A stretch of 64,000 bases of DNA, taken from positions 1 to 64,000 of the forward strand of contig FQWG01000026.1 in NCBI GenBank assembly GCA_900129595.1, written 5' to 3'. The notes below the pieces were generated by a model, which was not told the origin of the DNA, ran no database searches, and saw only the letters and a program-made list of their open reading frames with translations. The DNA comes from Flavobacterium frigidimaris. Lineage in GTDB: Bacteria; Bacteroidota; Bacteroidia; Flavobacteriales; Flavobacteriaceae. Shown in pieces: positions 1-8,873 of the stretch; the first letter of the stretch is position 1, and every line of letters begins with the position of its first letter. A program made the translations under genes and the position numbers.

Positions 1-72
1 TTTAGAAGTCAATTTAGAGGAGTGCGTAAAGTAGATTTCTTCTTATTCAGATTATCTAATCTTTTTGGCTAA
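1..72 (+). CDS. Possible C-terminal end of an unidentified protein (cut by window edge)
   Basis: Frame 1 is open from the first base to a TAA at 70-72 and encodes 23 residues ending RLSNLFG. The stretch alternates basic and aromatic residues. It is too short to assign to a family. It could equally be chance, since no start or upstream context is visible. Confidence 0.35.
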   Translation, partial: FRSQFRGVRKVDFFLFRLSNLFG

Positions 73-139
73 TCCCCAAGCTTTGCGTTTGATCCACTAT
101 ATCTTCTTAATTATCAAGCAAAAATCTTAAGTATAAAGC

Positions 140-176
140 AAAAAAAAAGTCTTTTCAAGAAGATGAAAAGACTTTT
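140..176 (-). terminator. Rho-independent terminator after tRNA-Pro
   Basis: Inverted repeat with arms AAAAGTCTTTTCA and TGAAAAGACTTTT around a 6-nt loop. On the minus strand it is followed by a run of T. It lies directly 3' of the tRNA gene. Confidence 0.75.
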
Positions 177-177
177 G

Positions 178-252
178 TCGGGGTGGCAGGATTCGAACCT
201 GCGGCCTCCTGCTCCCAAAGCAGGCGCGATAACCGGGCTACGCTACACCCCG
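178..252 (-). tRNA. tRNA-Pro (anticodon TGG)
   Basis: The reverse complement folds as a cloverleaf. The 7-bp acceptor stem is CGGGGTG/CACCCCG with discriminator A. The anticodon stem is CCTGC/GCAGG around the loop TTTGGGA, which places TGG at positions 34-36 (reads CCA). The T-arm contains GGTTCGAATCC. The 3' CCA is not encoded (CAA follows the discriminator). Length is 75 nt. Confidence 0.96.
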
Positions 253-546
253 TAAGCGGGTGCAAAGATAGAACTATTTTTTGCTTATCCAAAACAATTT
301 AAAAAATAATCTTAATTTAACATTTAGATCTCTTTTTAAGGATCCAAACGCAATTTTGGTGCTTTCTGATCGAAAACAACAATAAAACAGCACGAAATTC
401 CTTTAGTCTTTTCATCCGTAAGAGAAATAAAATTCTTCAAAACACGCACCATACCACGATTAATGCAACTTTATCAAATGTTAACAAAATAGATTTTCAG
501 AAACCATAAATAATTGTATTTTTACGGTTCAAAATTCAGAAAATAA

Positions 547-1314
547 ATGGGCAAAATCATTGCGATTGCTAATCAAAAAGGAGGCGTTGGAAAAACTACT
601 ACATCGGTAAATCTTGCGGCCTCATTGGGTGTTTTAGAAAAAAAAGTATTATTGATTGATGCTGATCCTCAAGCCAATGCCACATCTGGCCTTGGAATTG
701 ATGTAGAATCTGTTGAGATTGGTACCTACCAGATACTTGAACACAGCAACACTCCAAAAGAAACCATTATAAAATGTTCAGCTGTAAATGTTGATGTGAT
801 CCCGGCTCACATTGATCTTGTTGCCATCGAAATTGAATTGGTTGACAAAGAAAACAGAGAATATATGCTTAAAAAAGCATTAGAAAGTGTAAAAGACGAA
901 TATGATTATATCATTATCGATTGTGCACCTTCACTGGGCTTATTAACCCTGAATGCTTTAACAGCTGCTGATTCAGTAGTAATTCCTATTCAATGCGAAT
1001 ATTTTGCACTTGAAGGATTAGGAAAATTACTGAACACTATCAAAAGCATTCAAAAAATACACAACCCGGATCTTGATATCGAAGGATTGTTACTAACCAT
1101 GTACGATTCAAGATTACGTTTATCGAATCAGGTTGTCGAAGAGGTTCAAAAACACTTTAACGATATGGTTTTTGAAACCGTTATTCAGCGAAATGTAAAA
1201 TTAAGTGAAGCCCCAAGTTTTGGAGAAAGCATCATTAACTATGACGCAACAAGCAAAGGAGCGGTAAATTACATTCATTTAGCGCAAGAAATTATAAAGA
1301 AAAACAGCAAATAG
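547..1314 (+). CDS. parA: ParA family chromosome-partitioning ATPase
   Basis: ParA/Soj-type ATPase of 255 residues, expected to bind DNA non-specifically in its ATP form and move ParB-parS complexes during chromosome segregation. The deviant Walker A motif KGGVGKTT is at residues 11-18 with the signature lysine at 11. LLIDADPQ follows (Walker A'), and DYIIIDCAPSLG near residue 120 is Walker B. The ATG at 547 gives the normal N-terminus MGKIIAIANQKGG. parB starts five bases after the stop, so the two are cotranscribed. I saw no parS-like palindrome in the window. Assignment is secure from motifs and neighbour. Confidence 0.97.
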   Translation: MGKIIAIANQKGGVGKTTTSVNLAASLGVLEKKVLLIDADPQANATSGLGIDVESVEIGTYQILEHSNTPKETIIKCSAVNVDVIPAHIDLVAIEIELVDKENREYMLKKALESVKDEYDYIIIDCAPSLGLLTLNALTAADSVVIPIQCEYFALEGLGKLLNTIKSIQKIHNPDLDIEGLLLTMYDSRLRLSNQVVEEVQKHFNDMVFETVIQRNVKLSEAPSFGESIINYDATSKGAVNYIHLAQEIIKKNSK

Positions 1315-1319
1315 TTTTT

Positions 1320-2222
1320 ATGACAAAAGCAATTAAAAAACAAGCCTTAGGACGAGGATTATCAGCATTATTAAAAGATCCGGAAAATGACATTACATCA
1401 GTAGAAGACAAAAATGCTGACAAAGTTGTTGGAAACATCATTGAGCTTGAAATAAGTGCTATCGAAATAAATCCGTTTCAGCCAAGAAGCAATTTTAATG
1501 AAGAATCGTTACGCGAATTAGCGACTTCTATTAAAGAACTTGGCGTGATTCAACCTATTACTGTTCGAAAATTAGAGTTCAACAAATACCAGTTAATTTC
1601 CGGAGAACGTCGTTTGCGTGCTTCAACATTGGTAGGTTTAACTCATGTTCCGGCGTACATTCGTATTGCAAATGACAATGAATCATTGGTTATGGCTTTG
1701 GTTGAAAATATTCAGCGCCATGACTTAGATCCAATTGAGATCGCACTTTCGTACCAACGTTTGATTGACGAAATTCAATTGACTCAGGAACAAATGAGCG
1801 AGCGTGTCGGAAAAAAACGTTCTACAATTGCCAATTATTTACGCCTTTTAAAACTTGATCCAATTATTCAGACTGGTATTCGTGATGGTTTTATCAGTAT
1901 GGGTCACGGTAGAGCCATTATCAATATTGAAGATTTAGATGTTCAGACTGATATCTACCAAAAAATAGTAAGCCAGAACTTATCTGTTCGTGAAACAGAA
2001 AGCCTTGTGAAAAATTATCATGAAAGCTTAAAACCAAAACCGGAAGGAAAAGCAAAAGCCGAATCGTCTTTTGAAATTCTGGAAGAGAAAAAAAGTGTAT
2101 TCAATGATTATTTTGGTGCGAAAGTTGATGTAAAAGTCGCCGGCAACGGAAAAGGAAAAATTACAATTCCTTTTAATTCTGAAGCTGACTTTAATAGAAT
2201 TATAAAATTAATAAACGGATAG
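1320..2222 (+). CDS. parB: ParB/Spo0J family partition protein
   Basis: Chromosome-partitioning protein of 300 residues. It should bind parS sites, spread by CTP-dependent clamping and stimulate ParA. The N-terminal LGRGLSALL motif (about residues 10-18) is the usual ParA-interacting segment. The ParB/sulfiredoxin-like nuclease fold carries GERRLRAS at 95-102 and ENIQRHDLDPIE from about 129. A helix-turn-helix lies around 155-180, and the C-terminal part is the dimerisation domain. It follows parA with a 5-bp gap, and its TAG stop overlaps the GTG start of the next gene by one base. Confidence 0.97.
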   Translation: MTKAIKKQALGRGLSALLKDPENDITSVEDKNADKVVGNIIELEISAIEINPFQPRSNFNEESLRELATSIKELGVIQPITVRKLEFNKYQLISGERRLRASTLVGLTHVPAYIRIANDNESLVMALVENIQRHDLDPIEIALSYQRLIDEIQLTQEQMSERVGKKRSTIANYLRLLKLDPIIQTGIRDGFISMGHGRAIINIEDLDVQTDIYQKIVSQNLSVRETESLVKNYHESLKPKPEGKAKAESSFEILEEKKSVFNDYFGAKVDVKVAGNGKGKITIPFNSEADFNRIIKLING

Positions 2223-2782
2223 TGAATAAGATTGTCCCCATAAGTCTATTGTTCTTTCTCATAGGAACCGTTTCTGTTTTTGCCCAGGTAAAAACAGAAA
2301 CGGTTTTAGCTGTTAAAGACACTAGCAAGTTACAAGAAATAGACCCGCTTACACCAGCAAAAGCAGCCTTTTACTCGGCGATCTTACCAGGTTTGGGTCA
2401 GGCATACAACAAAAAATACTGGAAAATACCTTTAGTTTACGGAGCAATTGGTACGAGTTTGTATTTTTATATTGACAACAATAAAAAATACCACGATTAT
2501 CGCGATGCCTACAAACGAAGATTAGAAGGTTATAACGACGATAACTATCAGTTTCTGGATGAAAGCAGACTTGTTGCAGGTCAGAAATTCTATCAGCGAA
2601 ACAGGGATTTATCCGCTTTATTTGTTGTTGCTTTTTATGCCCTAAACATTATAGACGCCAATGTTGACGCCGCTTTGATTCAATTCAATGTAAACGAAAG
2701 ATTATCAATGCGTCCGGAAGTATATCCAAACGATATAACTTTTCGACCAAATGTTGGACTAACTTTTAATTACCACTTTTAA
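2222..2782 (+). CDS. DUF5683 domain membrane/envelope protein
   Basis: Protein of 186 residues with an N-terminal signal peptide (hydrophobic 4-21, then FAQ). A DUF5683 core follows, with the typical KAAFYSAILPGLGQAYNKKYWKIPLVYG segment near residues 45-75. A second hydrophobic stretch (SALFVVAFYALNIIDANVDA) lies near residues 130-150. The start is GTG at 2222, overlapping the parB stop as TAGTG, so translational coupling is likely. The role is not established. The family is Bacteroidota-typical and often adjoins parAB and dapB, which fits an operon with cell-envelope functions. Confidence 0.85.
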   Translation: MNKIVPISLLFFLIGTVSVFAQVKTETVLAVKDTSKLQEIDPLTPAKAAFYSAILPGLGQAYNKKYWKIPLVYGAIGTSLYFYIDNNKKYHDYRDAYKRRLEGYNDDNYQFLDESRLVAGQKFYQRNRDLSALFVVAFYALNIIDANVDAALIQFNVNERLSMRPEVYPNDITFRPNVGLTFNYHF

Positions 2783-2818
2783 ATAGCTTTTGTTATTTAA
2801 ACTCAAAAAATATATAAA

Positions 2819-3523
2819 ATGAAAATTGCGCTTTTAGGATACGGAAAAATGGGTAAAGTAATCGAACGAATTGCTTTAGAAAGAGGTCACGAAATAGTTT
2901 TAAAGAAAGACGAATTCAATACATATGACGGACTTTCAACTGCTGACGTTGCAATTGACTTTAGCGTTCCAACCGCTGCAGTAAGCAATATCTCAAGCTG
3001 TTTTAACAACAATGTGCCTGTAGTTTCAGGAACAACAGGATGGCTGGAGCATTATGACGAAATGATAGCACTTTGTAACGAAAAACAAGGTGGTTTTATA
3101 TCAAGTTCTAATTTTAGCCTGGGAGTTAATATTTTCTTCGAATTGAATGAATATTTAGCCAAAATCATGGCACAATTTGATTCTTCTTACAAAGTTACAA
3201 TGGAAGAAATTCATCATACTCAAAAATTAGATGCTCCAAGCGGAACAGCTATTTCGTTAGCCAAAGGGGTTATTGAAAACAGCAACTATGCTGATTGGAC
3301 TTTAGAAGAGGCAAAAGCAAATCAAATTCATATTGAAGCCAAAAGAATTGGCGATGTTCCGGGAACTCATACCGTAACTTACGACTCAATTGTCGACAGC
3401 ATCGAATTAAAACATACTGCCCATAACCGCGAAGGTTTTGCTCTGGGAGCTGTAATTGCTGCCGAATGGCTTGCTGGTAAAACAGGGATTTACAGCATGA
3501 AAGATGTATTAAACTTAAAATAA
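2819..3523 (+). CDS. dapB: 4-hydroxy-tetrahydrodipicolinate reductase
   Basis: DapB reduces 4-hydroxy-2,3,4,5-tetrahydrodipicolinate with NAD(P)H in the lysine/diaminopimelate pathway, which supplies peptidoglycan cross-links. The nucleotide-binding motif is GYGKMGK at residues 7-13. The catalytic and substrate-binding segment EIHHTQKLDAPSGTA lies near residue 135, with the catalytic His and Lys visible. At 234 residues it is a little shorter than the E. coli enzyme (273), as is usual for Bacteroidota DapB. A hairpin that could be a terminator follows at 3534-3564. Confidence 0.96.
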   Translation: MKIALLGYGKMGKVIERIALERGHEIVLKKDEFNTYDGLSTADVAIDFSVPTAAVSNISSCFNNNVPVVSGTTGWLEHYDEMIALCNEKQGGFISSSNFSLGVNIFFELNEYLAKIMAQFDSSYKVTMEEIHHTQKLDAPSGTAISLAKGVIENSNYADWTLEEAKANQIHIEAKRIGDVPGTHTVTYDSIVDSIELKHTAHNREGFALGAVIAAEWLAGKTGIYSMKDVLNLK

Positions 3524-3533
3524 CAGATTGAAA

Positions 3534-3564
3534 TTTTAAGGCCGAAACTAAAAAAGCCTTAAAA
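3534..3564. terminator. Hairpin between dapB and lepB
   Basis: Arms TTTTAAGGC and GCCTTAAAA enclose a 13-nt loop. No long T-run follows on the plus strand, so termination may be partial and lepB could still be read from upstream promoters. Confidence 0.4.
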
Positions 3565-3587
3565 CTTGAAACTTTAAATAAAATATT

Positions 3588-5144
3588 ATGACTCTATATC
3601 TTTGGTTTGTATTTTTCTTAGCCGTACAAGTGATTCACTTTCTGGGAACCTGGAAATTGTATCAGGCAGCCGGAAGAAAAAGCTGGGAAGCTGCAATTCC
3701 CGTTTACAACTCCATAATTTTAATGAAAATAATCAGCCGCCCAACCTGGTGGACTTTACTACTTTTCATTCCTATTATTAACCTGATTATGTTTCCTGTT
3801 GTTTGGGTAGAAACCCTAAGAACATTTGGCAAAAAATCTACTTTAGATACATTATTAGGGATTTTTACTTTTGGATTTTATATCTATTACGTTAATTATA
3901 CTCAGAAATTAGAGTATAATGCCAACAGAGAATTAAGACCGCAAAACAAAACCGCAGACACTATAAGTTCATTACTTTTTGCTATTATCGTAGCAACCTT
4001 AGTACATACTTATGTGGTACAACCTTATACAATTCCGACCTCATCGTTAGAAAAATCATTATTGGTCGGTGACTTTTTGTTTGTAAGTAAAGTCAATTAT
4101 GGCCCTCGTGTACCGATGACAACCATAGCATTACCAATGGTTCACGATACCATACCATTCTTAAAAAGAAAATCATACTTAAGCTGGCCGCAATTACCTT
4201 ATTTCAGATTGCCTGCTTTCGAGAAAATAAAACGATCAGACATTGTAGTTTTCAACTGGCCCGTTGATACCGTTCATTATTTCTATGAGCCAAAAGGAAG
4301 GCCGGGAATCATCAAACCGATTGATAAAAAATCAAATTATGTAAAAAGATGTGTTGGTATTCCTGGCGACAGTTTATCAATTGTAGACGGTTTTGTTTTT
4401 ATCAACGGAAAGAAATTAATCTTACCGGAACGCGCCAAACCACAATATTCTTATATCGTAGCATTTGACGGAAAAACACCTGTCGATTTACAATCTCTTA
4501 TCAAAGAATTGGACATCACTGACGGAGGCTATTTCAAAAATGAGCAAACAAGAGATACCATTTACTTCAGAGCCCTGACAGAAGCAAGTGCTGAACGTTT
4601 TAAAAACACTCCTGGTGTCAGCGGTGTAATCAGACAAATTGACAAAGGAAATGACAATGCGATATTCCCTCATATCAACAAGTGGAGTCAGGATAATTTT
4701 GGTCCAATTTATATTCCTCAAGCAGGAAAAACGGTTGCACTAACAAATGAATCTTTGCCATTTTACAAAGAAATCATCACAAAATACGAAGGAAATACGC
4801 TGCAGTTAGACGGTTCACATTTCTTAATAAACGGAAAACAAGCGAACAGCTACACCTTCAAACAAGACTATTACTGGATGATGGGAGACAACCGTCATAA
4901 CTCTGAGGACAGCCGCTATTGGGGTTACGTTCCTGCAGATCATATCGTAGGAAAACCAGTTTTTATCTGGATGAGCTGGGACACAAACGGAAAAGGTATT
5001 AACAAAGTCCGTTGGGACAGAGTTTTTACCACTGTTGATGGAGAAGGACAGCCACAATCTTACTTTAAATATTTCCTGATTGTTCTTGCCGCTTATTTTG
5101 TAGGTGAGTATTTCTGGAGAAAGAGAAAAGAAAATAAAGCATAA
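3588..5144 (+). CDS. lepB: Signal peptidase I (Bacteroidota long form)
   Basis: S26 leader peptidase that cleaves signal peptides of exported proteins at the outer face of the cytoplasmic membrane. It has 518 residues, much longer than E. coli LepB (324). The N-terminal 120 residues form a DUF5684-like unit with several membrane segments. Another membrane helix (about 125-145) precedes the catalytic domain. The nucleophile is Ser153 in the IPTSSLEKSL segment and the general base is Lys253 in NYVKRCVGIPGD. The conserved GDNRHNSEDSR box is at 433-443. A final membrane segment lies near the C-terminus, and a long insert (about 270-420) separates the conserved boxes. Confidence 0.95.
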   Translation: MTLYLWFVFFLAVQVIHFLGTWKLYQAAGRKSWEAAIPVYNSIILMKIISRPTWWTLLLFIPIINLIMFPVVWVETLRTFGKKSTLDTLLGIFTFGFYIYYVNYTQKLEYNANRELRPQNKTADTISSLLFAIIVATLVHTYVVQPYTIPTSSLEKSLLVGDFLFVSKVNYGPRVPMTTIALPMVHDTIPFLKRKSYLSWPQLPYFRLPAFEKIKRSDIVVFNWPVDTVHYFYEPKGRPGIIKPIDKKSNYVKRCVGIPGDSLSIVDGFVFINGKKLILPERAKPQYSYIVAFDGKTPVDLQSLIKELDITDGGYFKNEQTRDTIYFRALTEASAERFKNTPGVSGVIRQIDKGNDNAIFPHINKWSQDNFGPIYIPQAGKTVALTNESLPFYKEIITKYEGNTLQLDGSHFLINGKQANSYTFKQDYYWMMGDNRHNSEDSRYWGYVPADHIVGKPVFIWMSWDTNGKGINKVRWDRVFTTVDGEGQPQSYFKYFLIVLAAYFVGEYFWRKRKENKA

Positions 5145-5160
5145 AATATAGTTTTTTTTT

Positions 5161-5220
5161 GTCTCAGGTTTCAAGTTTCAGGTTCTTTGCGAACATGAAA
5201 TCTGAAACCTGAAACTTTTA
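5161..5220. repeat. Dispersed GTTTCAGGTTTCAAG-type palindrome (family A)
   Basis: Imperfect inverted repeat built from CAGGTTTCAAGTTTCAGG on the left and CTGAAACCTGAAACTT on the right. Related copies lie at 49942-50012 and 61236-61346. It sits between lepB and the WbqC-like gene. Confidence 0.6.
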
Positions 5221-5239
5221 ACACAAAAATCAATGTAAT

Positions 5240-5857
5240 ATGAATTCCCTATTACTTCCTACCTATTTTCCGTCAATTAGCCACTTTGCAGTTATGGCTC
5301 AATCTGAAAATATTACTTTTGAAATGGAGGATAATTTTCAGAAACAGACCAATAGAAACCGTGCTTATATCTATAGTCCAAACGGAATTCAGCTACTGAA
5401 TATCCCTATTAAACATTCAAAAACAATACATCAAAAAACAAAAGATGTTTTGATTGAGAATGAATTCGACTGGCAAAAACAACATTTTAAATCATTGGAA
5501 GCCGGATACAGAAGTTCACCCTTTTTTGAGTTTTTCGAAGACGACATTCGTCCAATTTTTGAGAAACAACATACTTTTCTAATGGATTTAAACATGGAGG
5601 TGCTGGATATCGTAACCAAATGTTTACGAATGAAATTAGAGTTTTCTAAAACTACCGAATATTTCCATGAGGCTACAGACATCTCCGATTTCAGGTTTTT
5701 AGCAAATGGAAAAAAAGATCCTAACACATTCGAAAAATACACTCAGGTTTTTGATGACAAACATGGATTTATCAACAATCTAAGTGTTTTAGATTTGATC
5801 TTTAATGAAGGTAAATTTGCGATGGATTATTTGAAGACGCAAAAGCTGCTGATCTAA
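5240..5857 (+). CDS. WbqC-like family protein
   Basis: Cytosolic protein of 205 residues that resembles the WbqC-like family, named after proteins of surface-polysaccharide clusters. The N-terminus has the family pattern LLLPTYFPSISHFAVMAQ, followed by RNRAYIYSPNGIQLLNIPI and a central SLEAGYRSSPFFEFFEDDI block. No signal peptide is visible. The biochemical activity is unknown. It follows lepB by 95 bp, separated by a palindromic repeat. Confidence 0.8.
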   Translation: MNSLLLPTYFPSISHFAVMAQSENITFEMEDNFQKQTNRNRAYIYSPNGIQLLNIPIKHSKTIHQKTKDVLIENEFDWQKQHFKSLEAGYRSSPFFEFFEDDIRPIFEKQHTFLMDLNMEVLDIVTKCLRMKLEFSKTTEYFHEATDISDFRFLANGKKDPNTFEKYTQVFDDKHGFINNLSVLDLIFNEGKFAMDYLKTQKLLI

Positions 5858-5870
5858 TTTTAACCCTAAT

Positions 5871-5955
5871 CACACAAATTTTCACAAATTAATTCGTGCT
5901 GATCCGTGACCCGAGCGATGGCGAACAGGCGAAGTAAATTCGTGACGGATAACTT
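5871..5955. repeat. Dispersed palindromic repeat (families C and F joined)
   Basis: It begins CACAAATTTTCACAAATTAA and continues with a GC-richer stretch, CGTGACCCGAGCGATGGCGA and so on, to 5949. ATCCGT (from 5902) and ACGGAT (to 5950) can pair. The GC-rich part aligns with 36987-37030 over about 45 nt with mostly transitions as differences. It lies between two convergent genes. Confidence 0.6.
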
Positions 5956-5969
5956 TGCTAAATTCTGTT

Positions 5970-7271
5970 TTATTTTTTTTCTGAGAGATCTTTTATTTCT
6001 AACCATCGGGCTAACGTTTCCATGATTCGCTTTTTATCGTTCTCAGGAAAATCTTTTACTCTTGTAGAGTGACTTCCGGTTGGAAGAACCATTTTTAAGG
6101 CATCCAGTTTCGGGCTTGGTGTTGGAGCGCAAGAAAACCAGGTATCATAACCTCCGTAGACATACAAAATTTTATCTCCTTTGTTTTCGACATATTTTCG
6201 AACTTTCTTAATATATGCAGGATGGTATTTGATCTCAACGCCTTTTGGTGCAAATCGATCATTTGAGGAACTTTTTACAACTTGCAGCAAATCGGCAACG
6301 GGAGTTAAATCAAAACCATAATACCCCAGCTCACTTAAATGCTGATAATAGGACGGCAGATAATTAAAATAATTTATGTCATTGTAAGTTCTAACACCTA
6401 CAACATCATTCAGATAATTGAATAATTCTTTTGGCAGGGCTGTTACTGGCGGAATTGCATCACATTTTCCTCCCCATTGCCAAAACGAAAAAGGAAATTC
6501 CAGAACGGCATATTCTAAAGATTCATTAAATGGCACTTCGGTAAATGTCATTTTTTTAGCTGCTGCATAATCCGCAAACTCCTTTAAAACTGCTTCTCTA
6601 TTTTGTAAAACTGCTCTCTGAAATGCCGTGATTTTTTCTCTGCACTCTGCTGTTCCAACAGTTTTTGTATGATTTATTGTTCTTGGATCTTCCTGTGTAT
6701 TAATTAACGGAGCCACATAAGGCATCGCCACATCGACATCGTTTGGATATTTTGACTTATAAATCAAAGCCGTTTCTCCTCCTTTACTTATTCCGGTTGA
6801 AATCCATTTTCCTGAATATATTTGTTTCAGTTTACTCACAATAGCATGATAATCTTCAATCGCCTGATCGTTTGTCAGATATTCCCAAGGAAGCGGTTCC
6901 GGACGTGATTTTCCGTAAAAACGATATTCAACCGCAATTTGATTTGCGTTTAGCAATATACTTACTTCACTCTTACTATTATTGGTATTATAACCATGCG
7001 TTTCAATAACCATAGGTTTATTAAAATCAACATGTGAGAGATAAACATAATGTTTGAATGTTCCTTTTTGAGGATTTTTATGATCTAACGGCTCGTCTAA
7101 AATCAATTGATATGATTCTGAATAACCTGCTAAGTTTTCTATAACGGTAATTTCTGCTTTGGGAAACAATTGTGTAAGCTTTTGAAGTAAATCTGATGTT
7201 GTTTGCGCAGATCCTATATACGGCGTCAGAACAAAAAACAGCACGACTAACAAACTTTGTATTCTTTTCAT
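5970..7271 (-). CDS. Secreted S37/S28-type serine peptidase (prolyl tripeptidyl aminopeptidase-like)
   Basis: Exported peptidase of 433 residues with signal peptide MKRIQSLLVVLFFVLTPYIGSAQ. It resembles the PS-10/S37 group (often named S28 family in Bacteroidota), whose members release tripeptides from N-termini and favour proline. The nucleophile is Ser162 in GISKGGE, the elbow of an alpha/beta hydrolase. Candidate Asp and His are in YGGYDTWFS and TGSHSTRV near the C-terminus. It is divergent from the M24 peptidase. A 21-bp-spaced direct repeat lies 59 bp upstream of its ATG, in the same geometry as at susC and the hydroxyproline operon, so I place it in that regulon. Substrate preference is inferred. 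Confidence 0.82.
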   Translation of the reverse strand: MKRIQSLLVVLFFVLTPYIGSAQTTSDLLQKLTQLFPKAEITVIENLAGYSESYQLILDEPLDHKNPQKGTFKHYVYLSHVDFNKPMVIETHGYNTNNSKSEVSILLNANQIAVEYRFYGKSRPEPLPWEYLTNDQAIEDYHAIVSKLKQIYSGKWISTGISKGGETALIYKSKYPNDVDVAMPYVAPLINTQEDPRTINHTKTVGTAECREKITAFQRAVLQNREAVLKEFADYAAAKKMTFTEVPFNESLEYAVLEFPFSFWQWGGKCDAIPPVTALPKELFNYLNDVVGVRTYNDINYFNYLPSYYQHLSELGYYGFDLTPVADLLQVVKSSSNDRFAPKGVEIKYHPAYIKKVRKYVENKGDKILYVYGGYDTWFSCAPTPSPKLDALKMVLPTGSHSTRVKDFPENDKKRIMETLARWLEIKDLSEKK

Positions 7272-7293
7272 TTTTTAAGGTTTAATTGAATTT

Positions 7294-7359
7294 TAAAAAT
7301 ACAGGCATTATCTCTCTAAATTTGATAGTATATTACCATCAAATTATTCTATTTTATCT
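7294..7359 (-). promoter_or_regulatory. Candidate AraC-type operator pair and -7 box for the S37 gene
   Basis: Two direct half-sites on the plus strand, ATATTACCA (7330-7338) and ATTTTATCT (7351-7359), start 21 bp apart. The minus-strand box TATTTTTA (7294-7301, 5 of 6 matches to TAnnTTTG) lies 29 bp away and 23 bp from the S37 ATG. The first half-site is also embedded in the inverted repeat TTTGAT/ATCAAA (7321-7343). Confidence 0.55.
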
Positions 7360-7452
7360 ACTTGAAGTTAAAATAACACTATCCGAAAATAATTACTTAA
7401 TTTTAATCCGAAACTAAAATTGACTTGAATTATTAACTTTAAAATATAGAAA

Positions 7453-8673
7453 ATGACTATTGGAGTTGGCGGATCTAATGCAAATACTGAACTGGAAAAA
7501 ATACAAAACATGACACTGAATGTAAAAGTCATTCAGCCGGAAGAATACCTGCTGCGTATTCAAAAAGCAGTGTCAATTATCAAAACGGCTGGTTTCAAGG
7601 CTCTTTACTTAAATGCCGGAACTAATCTCTATTATTTTACAGGAACTAAATGGAATGCTTCGGAAAGAATGGTGGGTGCACTATTATTTGAAGATGGAAG
7701 TTTAGAATACATCGTTCCTAAATTTGAAGAAGGCACTTTTAATAAATACAAACAAATTGACGGGGAAATTAATTGCTGGGAAGAACATGAATCTCCTTAT
7801 GCTTTATTTGGTAAAATACTTCAAAATAAAAACATCAATAGCGGTAAAATTGCTTTAGACGAATCTGCCGGTTATTTTTTAATTGATGGTGTAGTAAAAG
7901 CCAATACTGCTTATGAATTCGAAAACGCACAACCTGTTACCGCAGGATGTCGCATGCAAAAATCCAAAAATGAAATCGCTATTATTCAGCAGGCAAAAGA
8001 AATCACAATGGTGGTGCAACGCGCTGCTGCCCGCATTTTGCATCCCGGAATAACAGTTGAAACTGTAACGGATTTTATAAATAAAGCCCACATTAAAGCA
8101 GGAATTCCTTCAGGCTCTTACTTCTGTATTATTTTGTTTGCCGATGATTCTCAATATCCGCATGGTGTTACTATTCCGCAGGATTTAAAAGAAAATGATG
8201 TTGTATTAATTGATACGGGTTGCCGCCTAGAAGGTTATTTATCGGATATTACGCGTACTTATATATACGGAACTCCAACTGAAGCACACACAAAAATTTG
8301 GAATTTAGAGAAAGCAGCTCAAAAAGCAGCTTTTGATGCAGCACAATTAGGAGCAACATGTGGCTCGGTTGATGATGCAGCCCGAAAGACAATTGCCGAA
8401 GCTGGTTTAAGCCCTGATTATGAACTTCCGGGACTACCTCATCGTGTTGGTCACGGAACAGGATTAGACATACACGAATATCCCTATCTTGTAAGGGGTA
8501 ATAGTACAGTTTTGCAAGAAGGAATGGTGGTAAGTAACGAACCAATGATTTGTATTCCGGGGCAATTTGGAATTCGTCATGAAGATCACTTTTATATGAC
8601 ATCAGAAGGTCCAAAATGGTTTACAACTCCTATGCACAGTATTGATAATCCGTTTGGTATTGATGTAAAATAA
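7453..8673 (+). CDS. M24 family Xaa-Pro peptidase (creatinase/prolidase type)
   Basis: Metallopeptidase of 406 residues expected to cleave Xaa-Pro bonds in short peptides. An N-terminal creatinase-like domain (about 30-165) is followed by the pita-bread catalytic domain. All five metal ligands are visible: Asp254 and Asp265 (LIDTGCRLEGYLSDITRTY), His334 (HRVGHGTGLDIHEYP), Glu363 (SNEPM) and Glu377 (GIRHEDH). The start MTIGVGGS matches the usual N-terminus of this subfamily, and there is no signal peptide. It is divergent from the secreted S37 peptidase, and the same intergenic region carries the regulon-type operator. Creatinase-like activity is possible but less likely given the locus. Confidence 0.88.
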   Translation: MTIGVGGSNANTELEKIQNMTLNVKVIQPEEYLLRIQKAVSIIKTAGFKALYLNAGTNLYYFTGTKWNASERMVGALLFEDGSLEYIVPKFEEGTFNKYKQIDGEINCWEEHESPYALFGKILQNKNINSGKIALDESAGYFLIDGVVKANTAYEFENAQPVTAGCRMQKSKNEIAIIQQAKEITMVVQRAAARILHPGITVETVTDFINKAHIKAGIPSGSYFCIILFADDSQYPHGVTIPQDLKENDVVLIDTGCRLEGYLSDITRTYIYGTPTEAHTKIWNLEKAAQKAAFDAAQLGATCGSVDDAARKTIAEAGLSPDYELPGLPHRVGHGTGLDIHEYPYLVRGNSTVLQEGMVVSNEPMICIPGQFGIRHEDHFYMTSEGPKWFTTPMHSIDNPFGIDVK

Positions 8674-8822
8674 TTCAACTTCCGTAGATACACAACAAAA
8701 TGATACCACTGCGTACCTACGGCACGCTATTTTTTACAATACATATTTTCTAGCAATATTTAGTGCCTAACGGCACATTATCAACACTTGATTAGTATAA
8801 TTTGATATTTATTAATCAAACA

Positions 8823-8855
8823 AAAAAGGGGAAACGATAATCGTTTCCCCTTTTT
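8823..8855. terminator. Bidirectional terminator
   Basis: A perfect 10-bp stem (GGGGAAACGA/TCGTTTCCCC) with a 3-nt loop is flanked by A-run and T-run. It serves both converging genes, the M24 peptidase and the M43 protease. Confidence 0.9.
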
Positions 8856-8873
8856 CTTATAACCAAACTATAA

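Noticed and set aside
547..2222. parS site near parAB
   Set aside because: No sequence resembling the TGTTTCACGTGAAACA palindrome was seen in or around the genes, so none is claimed.
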